Assembly (NCBI GenBank): GCA_034679985.1
Contig: JAXITR010000024.1
Location: forward strand, 1-30,421
DNA length: 30,421 nucleotides
Direction of reading: 5' to 3'
DNA from: CAMDTE01 sp034679985
Lineage (GTDB): Bacteria; Bacteroidota; Bacteroidia; Flavobacteriales; Schleiferiaceae
In this document: in pieces, positions 8,275 through 14,739 of the stretch
Numbering within the stretch: the stretch's first letter is position 1
Layout: the number at the start of each line of letters is the position of its first letter
Program-made: the position numbers and the translations under genes
The notes under the pieces: generated by a model
What the model was told of the DNA's origin: nothing
The model's input: only the letters and a program-made list of their open reading frames with translations
Databases searched by the model: none

Positions 8275-10470
8275 GTGCGCATCTTGTTTTTTGTCCGACC
8301 CCATTTATGGAAAATTCGCGGTGGCGACACCGTGCAAATTGAGCAATCGGCTCGAGCTTTGCGCGAACTCGGAGTTCGGGTAGAGGTTCTTTCCGATCTT
8401 CGCCAAGCGCTTGATTTGTTGCGTTCGGGTCAATTGGACGCCGTCCATTTGTGGAATTTGGGGCGTCCTCAAGACGCCTGGGCTCTTTTGCCGCACGTGG
8501 GACAAGTACCGGTAGTGTATTCTACGCTGTGGGTAGATTATTCGTCCTACGATGTTCAGCGCTGGGGCGGAGCTTGGGTGCCGTGGGAACTTTTGAAGGC
8601 ACTTGCGAAAGGTCTTCTGGGACGTGACCGAATGTTGCCGTTGGCAATTTTGCGTTTCGGATGGTCTGGGGCGCAGCGGGAAGCGCTGCGGCGGAGCCAA
8701 CAAGTGGTCACCACCACGGAAAAGGAAGCCGAGCGTCTTCGGTTGCATTTCCCCGGTTTGGCCCACCCCACCGTGGTTCCTCCGGGGGTTTGGCCTTCCT
8801 TGCTGGGCTCCTCCTTTCAATCCAACTTGCCGGAACGCGGCAGGAGCGGCTGGCTCTGCATTGGTCGGATCGAAGGATTGAAAAACCAAGCGGCATTGGC
8901 CTCTGCTTGGGCCTTGCTGGCCAAGCGTGGAATCCAAGCAGGACCGCTCATCTTTATTGGAGAAGTTGCGCCACACCACCGCCGGTACGGACAGCTTTTT
9001 GCCGAAAAAGTGCGCGAAGCGCGGGCCGCAGGCGCGGAGATTCACTGGATCCCCGGCGGTCTGGACGCCCAAGATCTTGGCCTTCGCTACCGCCAAGCGC
9101 AAGGCGTTGTGGTACCGTCCCTCTTTGAAACTTATGGCCTCACGGCCTTGGAGGGTCTGGCCACCGGCTGTCAAGTGGTGCTCACCACTGGGGCAGAGAG
9201 TTCTAATGATTTAAAGCCGTACGTTACCTGGGGGCATCCTTCCCCAGACGGATTGGCGGGTGCCGTGGAAAAGTCCCTGCGCGTTCCGCATAACCCAGAA
9301 GGACAAGAATTTGCTCGTGCTCATTCGTGGGGCCGTGCTGCAGAGCAGCTACTTCCACTCTACGAAGCCGTTGTCCAACCGCTGCACGTTTGCATACAAG
9401 GAAGCCGGGGCATTCCCAATCGGTACGGTGGATTTGAAGAATTGGCGGAGCATTTGGCTTTGGGTTTAACCCAACTCGGCCACCGCGTTACGGTGTACAC
9501 CCCCAGTACGCATCCGGATCTAGCTCCAGAATGGAACGGTGTGCAACGCAGAATTCTATGGGACCCAGAAAAGAAATTGGGTTCCGCGTCACAATTGATC
9601 TACGACGGACTTTCTCTACTGGACGCCGTACGTAACCCACCGGATGTTTTGTTGGCGCTGGGCACTACCTCTTCCGGTGCCTGGCTTCGGTTGCTTCGCG
9701 GGCTGCGTCTGCTGCACAAACCTGCCCTGCTGGTTCATCTGGACGGTTTGGAATGGAAAAGAGGCAAATACTCCCCTGCAGTTAGGCACTTCCTTCGGTG
9801 GCAAGAGCGCTGGGCCGTGCAAGCCGCAGATGCCGTGGTGTGCGACCACCCAGCCCTAACCGAATACGTGCGAAAACACTACCCCGGACGCGCCCGTATT
9901 GAGTTGTCCTACGGTGCTTCGCTCCCAACCCCGGCCGACGCCTCCCTTTTGGAGCAATTTGGCTTAACACCGGGCACCTACGCGTTGGCCCTGTCCCGCG
10001 CGGTCCCGGAAAACCACTGGGAACCGATTCTGGAAGCCGCCGAACGGGGCAATTTCCCGCTGGTTGCCCTGTCGGATTGGTCCACTCCGCACGGACAAAA
10101 AATCCGTGCACGTTTTGCCCAAGCACCCTCTGTTGTTTGGATGTCCGCCCGGTTTGACTCCGGGGTTTTGGAGGCGCTGCGGCAGCATAGCCGACTGTAT
10201 TTTCACGGCCATTCCGTAGGCGGTACCAATCCGGGCCTGCTGCAAGCCATGGCCTCCGGCTGCGCCGTAGCCGCACACCGCAACCCCTTCAACCACGGCG
10301 TTTTACAGGAAAATGCAGCGTATTTTACGAATGCGCATGAGGCCTTGTCTGCTTGGGAACACGCGGAACAAATCCCCCGCAACCACCAACCTCGGCTGGA
10401 GCAGGACTACACCTGGGAGGGCGTTATTGCCGGCTATGCGGCAGCGTTTTTGCGCCTCCGCGCCCGGTAA
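8275..10470 (+). CDS. Double-domain glycosyltransferase (GT4 domain fused to a DUF1972-type glycosyltransferase)
   Basis: About 731 residues containing two complete GT-B glycosyltransferase units. Unit 1 (about 1-365) starts with MRILFFVRPHLWKIRGGDTV and has the nucleotide-sugar region CIGRIEGLKNQ and the EX7E motif ETYGLTALE (E285, E293). Unit 2 (about 369-725) begins IQGSRGIPNRYGGFEELAEH, the hallmark of DUF1972 rhamnosyl-type transferases, followed by HLDGLEWKRGKY and HGHSVGGTNPGLLQAM. In unit 2 the usual LLEAM glutamate is Q657. There is no stop or good start between the units, so this is a real fusion. The GTG start at 8275 is preferred over ATG 8224, which would add 17 residues of poor quality and overlap the divergent gene. 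The likely role is adding two sugars to a lipid-linked surface polysaccharide in the cytoplasm. The 3' end overlaps the convergent sugar-phosphate transferase gene. Confidence 0.88.
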   Translation: MRILFFVRPHLWKIRGGDTVQIEQSARALRELGVRVEVLSDLRQALDLLRSGQLDAVHLWNLGRPQDAWALLPHVGQVPVVYSTLWVDYSSYDVQRWGGAWVPWELLKALAKGLLGRDRMLPLAILRFGWSGAQREALRRSQQVVTTTEKEAERLRLHFPGLAHPTVVPPGVWPSLLGSSFQSNLPERGRSGWLCIGRIEGLKNQAALASAWALLAKRGIQAGPLIFIGEVAPHHRRYGQLFAEKVREARAAGAEIHWIPGGLDAQDLGLRYRQAQGVVVPSLFETYGLTALEGLATGCQVVLTTGAESSNDLKPYVTWGHPSPDGLAGAVEKSLRVPHNPEGQEFARAHSWGRAAEQLLPLYEAVVQPLHVCIQGSRGIPNRYGGFEELAEHLALGLTQLGHRVTVYTPSTHPDLAPEWNGVQRRILWDPEKKLGSASQLIYDGLSLLDAVRNPPDVLLALGTTSSGAWLRLLRGLRLLHKPALLVHLDGLEWKRGKYSPAVRHFLRWQERWAVQAADAVVCDHPALTEYVRKHYPGRARIELSYGASLPTPADASLLEQFGLTPGTYALALSRAVPENHWEPILEAAERGNFPLVALSDWSTPHGQKIRARFAQAPSVVWMSARFDSGVLEALRQHSRLYFHGHSVGGTNPGLLQAMASGCAVAAHRNPFNHGVLQENAAYFTNAHEALSAWEHAEQIPRNHQPRLEQDYTWEGVIAGYAAAFLRLRAR

Positions 10471-11851
10471 TCCACCACCACGCCGTCTCCACCAAAATCT
10501 GGACGTCCAGCAACAGCGAGGCGTTTTCCACATAATACACATCCGCCTCAATGCGTCGGTCCAAAAGTTCTTGATCCGACGAATCGCCCCGAAAACCGCG
10601 AACTTGGGCCAAGCCCGTCAATCCGGGTTTGACCCAATGACGCACCGGATACTGCGCCACGCGTTGCTGAAATTCCGGGGTTTGGGACACCATGTGCGGA
10701 CGCGGCCCCACCAAACTCAGCGTGCCCCACAAAACTTGAAAAAACTGCGGAAACTCGTCCAGGGCCAAACGCCGCACGGCAGCACCCACGCGGGTCAAAC
10801 GGGGATCGTTGAGCTGGGCCTCTTGTTGATTGGCCTCTTCGTTGGGACGCATGGTGCGCAACTTCCACAAAACAAATGATTGTCCGCCGTAGCCGTGGCG
10901 CACTTGCTTGAAAAAAATGGGACCGGGACTGGTCAATTGCAGAAACAAAGCCGTTAAAGGAAGCACCCACCATCCGAATAACACCAGAACCAACATAGAG
11001 ACCATGACGTCCAACAGGCGCTTGCTCCATCGGTGGATGGGGTTGGCCAACGGCTCCGAACGCAGCTGAACCCATGGAAAACCTTGCTCCGTGTGCAGCT
11101 CCGCTCGTCGGCTTCCCCAATCCCCCAAATCCGGAAGGTACCGGAAGCGAATCCCCTGGGAATCTGCCCACCGGAGGAGTTTGGGAATGTCCGGATGTCC
11201 GCCCGGGAGGGCCGCGTACACCGCATACGGGCGTTCAACGGGATCCCACGACGCGCCGCTCAGTGCCTCAAAATCCGCCAAAGCATCGTCCCCCCAATGG
11301 CGTTCCACGCGCAAGGCCCAATCCGGCCGACTGCCCAAACCCCGCAAAAAACGCTCCGCCGCCGGCGAATGCCCCACCAACCAAATGGGCCGCGCTTGCG
11401 CGGCATCCCTCCATTTGCGGCGCAGCAAGGCCAGCGCAAACGCCCGCCAAACGCAGGCCAAAAAGACAAACAAACTGAAGTGCAGCAGCCAGAACCATCG
11501 GGAAAACAACGTGAACTTCAGCGCAACGAGCAGCAAAGCCGTCAACGCAATGTGGACGCCCAGGTTGCGCAGCAGCGGCAGTACGGTTTCTTTCCAGCCC
11601 CAACCCGGTTCCCAGGCGTGCATGGGGCCGCGCGCCAACAAGCCCCAAACCAAGGCTTGCACCAAGCCCATTTGCACGTAATAATCAAAATACGCGGGGT
11701 TTTGAGCGTCCAAATCCTCAAAACGAAGGGCCACGGCGGCCGCAAAAGCAACCACCATCCAGGCCACATCTGCAGCCCAACGGAACCAATTCCAACCCAA
11801 CCAACCGGAAGTATACACGACAACGCGAATGTAACGCCTATTTTTGAGCAT
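10424..11851 (-). CDS. Polyprenyl-phosphate sugar-1-phosphate transferase (WcaJ/EpsE-like initiating transferase)
   Basis: Initiates exopolysaccharide or O-antigen synthesis by moving a sugar-1-phosphate from a nucleotide sugar to undecaprenyl phosphate in the inner membrane. The 475-residue protein has an N-terminal group of hydrophobic helices (to about residue 150), a soluble nucleotide-binding-like middle domain, a further membrane segment after SKRLLDVMVSMLVL, and the bacterial sugar transferase catalytic domain with SPGPIFFKQVRHG, LWKLRTM, LALDEFPQF, SLVGPRPH and KPGLTGLAQV. The start ATG (11851, MLKNRRYIRVVVY) shares the palindrome CATG with the divergent recG start. It converges on the double glycosyltransferase with a 47-base overlap of coding ends. 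The sugar it transfers cannot be inferred safely. Confidence 0.93.
   Translation of the reverse strand: MLKNRRYIRVVVYTSGWLGWNWFRWAADVAWMVVAFAAAVALRFEDLDAQNPAYFDYYVQMGLVQALVWGLLARGPMHAWEPGWGWKETVLPLLRNLGVHIALTALLLVALKFTLFSRWFWLLHFSLFVFLACVWRAFALALLRRKWRDAAQARPIWLVGHSPAAERFLRGLGSRPDWALRVERHWGDDALADFEALSGASWDPVERPYAVYAALPGGHPDIPKLLRWADSQGIRFRYLPDLGDWGSRRAELHTEQGFPWVQLRSEPLANPIHRWSKRLLDVMVSMLVLVLFGWWVLPLTALFLQLTSPGPIFFKQVRHGYGGQSFVLWKLRTMRPNEEANQQEAQLNDPRLTRVGAAVRRLALDEFPQFFQVLWGTLSLVGPRPHMVSQTPEFQQRVAQYPVRHWVKPGLTGLAQVRGFRGDSSDQELLDRRIEADVYYVENASLLLDVQILVETAWWWITGRGGAKTLPHSRQ
11839..11846 (+). promoter_or_regulatory. Putative -7 box TATTTTTG upstream of recG
   Basis: TATTTTTG matches TAnnTTTG exactly and ends 3 bases before ATG 11850 and 9 bases before ATG 11856. 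It lies inside the first codons of the divergent sugar-phosphate transferase gene. No -33 element is evident. If functional, the recG mRNA would have almost no leader, and initiation might use the ATG at 11856. Confidence 0.4.
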
Positions 11852-13952
11852 GACTATGTGGGACAGTCCTCTGGAGTACCTCAAAGGGGTGGGGCCGCAA
11901 CGCGCCGCGCTTTTGGCGGGAGAATTGGGCTTGCGCACCGTGGGCGATTTGCTCCAGCACTACCCCTTTCGGTACGTGGACCGCTCGCAGTTTTACACGG
12001 TGGCCCAGGCCGTGGAAGGTCCCGCGGAAATTCAGCTCCGGGGCACCATTACACGCCTGACGGAAGCCGGGGCGGGTCCTAAAAAACGCTTGGTGGCTCA
12101 GTTTGAAGACGCTACGGGAGCCTTGGAATTGGTTTGGTTCCAGGGCGCCAAGTGGATCAAATCCAGCCTGCCCCTGAACGAGGAAGTGGTGGTGTACGGC
12201 AAGGTCACCGCCTTCCAACACAAACGAAACATCACCCACCCCGAGGTGGAAAAGTGGGCCGACTTCCGCCAACGACCGGTGCGGGGATTGTTTCCTGTCT
12301 ATTCCACCACCGAAAAGCTCACCGCCCGCGGGCTTCACGCCCGCGGCCTGGCCAAACTCATTGCGGGAGCCGCCGTCCATTTGGACGCGCCCAACGTCCC
12401 GGAGTGGCTGCCGGAACACTGGCTCCGCCAATTCAACTGGCCCGTTCGGCACGAAGCCGTGCGCAGCCTGCACTTCCCCACGGACGCCAACTCCCTTTCC
12501 ACCGCGCGCCAGCGCCTGGCCTTTGAAGAACTGTTTTTGCTGCAGATGGGGCTGCAGGTGCAAAAAACCCAACGCCAGAAAGCCAACCGCGGACGTGTTT
12601 TTGACCGCGTCGGACCGTATTTTCTGCATTTTTACGAAAACGAGCTGCCTTTTGAGCTGACGGAGGCGCAAAAACGCGTGGTGCGGGAAATTCGCCAAGA
12701 CGTCAGGACCGGCTTCCAAATGAACCGACTCCTCCAGGGCGACGTGGGTTCCGGAAAGACCATGGTGGCCTTTTTGAGCATGCTCCTGGCCAGAGACAAC
12801 GGCACCCAGTCCTGCTTGATGGCTCCCACGGAAATTTTGGCCCAGCAGCACTGCGCCGGGCTCCTTCCCTACGCGGAGGCCATGGACCTTCAGCTGGAAC
12901 TCCTCACCGGCAGCACCAAAACTGCAGAGCGAAACCGGATTTTGGCCGATTTGGCCGCCGGAAAAGTGGATTTCATCGTGGGCACCCACGCCTTGTTGGA
13001 GGACCGCGTGGCCTTTTCCCAGCTGGGACTGGCGATTGTGGACGAACAGCACCGGTTTGGCGTGGCCCAGCGAGCTGCATTGTGGAAAAAGAGCACCATC
13101 CCGCCGCACATGCTGGTGATGACCGCCACCCCCATTCCGCGCACCCTGGCCATGAGCGCCTACGGCGATTTGGATTGTTCCGTGATCGACGAATTGCCGC
13201 CCGGCCGCAAACCCATTGAAACGGTGCACCGCACGGACGGCCACCGGCTGAAAGTTTGGGGTTTTCTGAAGCAACAAATTGCCCTGGGACGTCAAATCTA
13301 CTTGGTGTATCCGCTCATTGAGGAGTCTGAGACCTTGGATTACAAGGACTTGATGGACGGTTACGAGAGCATCCGGCGCGACTTTCCGGCGCCGCAGTAC
13401 GCCGTGAGCATTGTGCACGGTCGGATGAAACCGGCGGACAAGGACTACGAAATGCAGCGTTTTGTGCGCGGGGAAACCCAAATCATGGTGGCCACCACCG
13501 TCATTGAGGTGGGCGTGAACGTGCCCAACGCCAGCGTTATGATCATTGAGAACGCCGAGCGTTTTGGACTCAGCCAGCTGCACCAATTGCGCGGTCGGGT
13601 GGGCCGGGGCGCAGACCAGAGCTACTGCATTTTGATGACGGGCCCCAAGCTGTCCGACGACGCCCGGGTGCGCGTGGAAACGATGTGCCGCACAAACGAC
13701 GGCTTTGAAATTGCCGACGTCGACCTCTCCTTGCGCGGCCCCGGAGATTTACTGGGCACGCGCCAAAGCGGCTTGCTGGAGTTCAAACTGGCACGGATTG
13801 CGCAGGATCAATCCTTGGTGCAAACGGCCAAATGGTGTGCGGAAAACCTCTTGCGGGAGGACCCCACCCTGGGACTTCCCCAGCACCAAGCGCTCAAGAA
13901 GGCCTTCACCGCATACGCCCGCGGAAAATTTGTTTGGAGCAAAGTGGGTTAA
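11850..13952 (+). CDS. recG: ATP-dependent DNA helicase RecG
   Basis: Branch-migration helicase that remodels stalled replication forks and Holliday junctions. The 700-residue length is normal. The N-terminal wedge/OB domain starts at SPLEYLKGVGPQRAALL, Walker A is GDVGSGKT (297-304), the motif II box is DEQH (398-401), TATPIPRTL follows at about 427, and the C-terminal helicase half has RGRVGRG and a TRG-like segment DLLGTRQSG. Either ATG 11850 or ATG 11856 can serve as start; the promoter box just upstream slightly favours 11856. The downstream gene begins after a 97-base gap. Confidence 0.96.
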   Translation: MTMWDSPLEYLKGVGPQRAALLAGELGLRTVGDLLQHYPFRYVDRSQFYTVAQAVEGPAEIQLRGTITRLTEAGAGPKKRLVAQFEDATGALELVWFQGAKWIKSSLPLNEEVVVYGKVTAFQHKRNITHPEVEKWADFRQRPVRGLFPVYSTTEKLTARGLHARGLAKLIAGAAVHLDAPNVPEWLPEHWLRQFNWPVRHEAVRSLHFPTDANSLSTARQRLAFEELFLLQMGLQVQKTQRQKANRGRVFDRVGPYFLHFYENELPFELTEAQKRVVREIRQDVRTGFQMNRLLQGDVGSGKTMVAFLSMLLARDNGTQSCLMAPTEILAQQHCAGLLPYAEAMDLQLELLTGSTKTAERNRILADLAAGKVDFIVGTHALLEDRVAFSQLGLAIVDEQHRFGVAQRAALWKKSTIPPHMLVMTATPIPRTLAMSAYGDLDCSVIDELPPGRKPIETVHRTDGHRLKVWGFLKQQIALGRQIYLVYPLIEESETLDYKDLMDGYESIRRDFPAPQYAVSIVHGRMKPADKDYEMQRFVRGETQIMVATTVIEVGVNVPNASVMIIENAERFGLSQLHQLRGRVGRGADQSYCILMTGPKLSDDARVRVETMCRTNDGFEIADVDLSLRGPGDLLGTRQSGLLEFKLARIAQDQSLVQTAKWCAENLLREDPTLGLPQHQALKKAFTAYARGKFVWSKVG

Positions 13953-13987
13953 AGTCATTTGCCGAGCGTACTTTCCCATCCCGTAAA

Positions 13988-14002
13988 GCACCTTGCAGGT
14001 GC
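13988..14002 (+). terminator. Weak inverted repeat after recG, possible terminator or regulatory stem
   Basis: GCACCT-TGC-AGGTGC forms a 6-base perfect dyad with a 3-base loop, 36 bases after the recG stop; the shifted pairing TTGCA-GG-TGCAA (13993-14004) is also possible. No run of T follows, so a classical intrinsic terminator is not supported. The remaining 97 bases between recG and the next gene show no other structure. Confidence 0.25.
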
Positions 14003-14049
14003 AAGTTCTAGGCCGCATCTTATCGGAATCAACCCTAACCGCCAAAAAA

Positions 14050-14670
14050 ATGCCCACATCGCCAAAAACGCGCTCGGTCAAACAGTATTTATTGGTGGTG
14101 CACCGCTTTTACCAAATGACGGGGGGGTACACGTTTATTGGCCGTGCTTTTTGGAAATTGGGATTGGGCGTAGTGGCCGCTGTGGTCGTGCTGTATTTTT
14201 TGAACAAATACGTATTTGACGTAACGGAAACCGTGGGCATGATCACCCGCGTTCTGCCGTGGTGGGCCGTCATCACCACCTTGTTTTTGTCTGAAATCGT
14301 CACGGGAATACTCCCTCCAGACCTGTACATTTTGTGGGCTCGAAGCCTCCCGGCTCCTTGGCTCATGGTTTCATTGCTCGCGGCACTCTCCTACCTCGGA
14401 GGTGTGGTTTCCTATTGGGTGGGCGTTCGGTTGCACGAGTTGCCGAAGGTGAAGGAATGGGTCGACGTCAAATTTGCCGAACAATTCATTCAAATCAAGC
14501 GTTTTGGTGGACTTTTGATCTTCTTAGCCGCCATGACTCCCCTGCCTTTCTCACCCACCTCCACGGTAGCTGGCGTCGTTCGTTTTCCTTTCCAAATGTA
14601 CTTGATTGTGGCGCTGTCCCGGTTTTTGCGCTTTTGGCTGTACGCTGCGTTTTTGTACGGAGCCTTGTAG
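14050..14670 (+). CDS. VTT/DedA-like integral membrane protein
   Basis: A 206-residue membrane protein. After a basic N-terminus it has a hydrophobic helix (about 38-56), a second hydrophobic stretch followed by FLSEIVTGILPPDLYILWA, then a segment SYLGGVVSYWVG and a C-terminal FLAAMTPLPFSPTSTVAGVVRF. The E-x-x-TGILPP segment and the later P-LPFSP loop resemble the paired re-entrant loops of VTT (SNARE-associated/DedA) proteins, several of which act in lipid scrambling or membrane homeostasis. I recall similar short proteins in flavobacteria without a known role. ATG 14050 follows a run of seven A and is the best start; no strong promoter box is visible in front. Confidence 0.78.
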   Translation: MPTSPKTRSVKQYLLVVHRFYQMTGGYTFIGRAFWKLGLGVVAAVVVLYFLNKYVFDVTETVGMITRVLPWWAVITTLFLSEIVTGILPPDLYILWARSLPAPWLMVSLLAALSYLGGVVSYWVGVRLHELPKVKEWVDVKFAEQFIQIKRFGGLLIFLAAMTPLPFSPTSTVAGVVRFPFQMYLIVALSRFLRFWLYAAFLYGAL

Positions 14671-14727
14671 CCAACCGGAAACCTTCAATACAGCGGAACG
14701 AACCCCTCGATTCAGGAGCCGGTTTCG

Positions 14728-14735
14728 TACTTTTG
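14728..14735 (+). promoter_or_regulatory. Putative -7 box TACTTTTG immediately upstream of pheT
   Basis: TACTTTTG matches TAnnTTTG exactly and leaves only four bases before the pheT ATG at 14740. Transcription would start at or within a base or two of the start codon, giving a leaderless mRNA. No -33 TTTG is visible 17-23 bases upstream. This leaves no room for a phenylalanine attenuator leader. Confidence 0.5.
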
Positions 14736-14739
14736 CGGC

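Noticed and set aside
11838..13586. Long open frame antisense to recG (about 580 codons)
   Set aside because: It lies wholly opposite a well-supported recG, its product is rich in His, Gln, Gly and Val without family motifs, and long antisense frames are common in GC-rich genes with strong codon bias.
14671..14739. Possible stem AACCGG...CCGGTT upstream of pheT as an attenuator
   Set aside because: The arms are only six bases and about 40 apart, there is no T run and no Phe-rich leader peptide, and the promoter box at 14728 would lie downstream of it.
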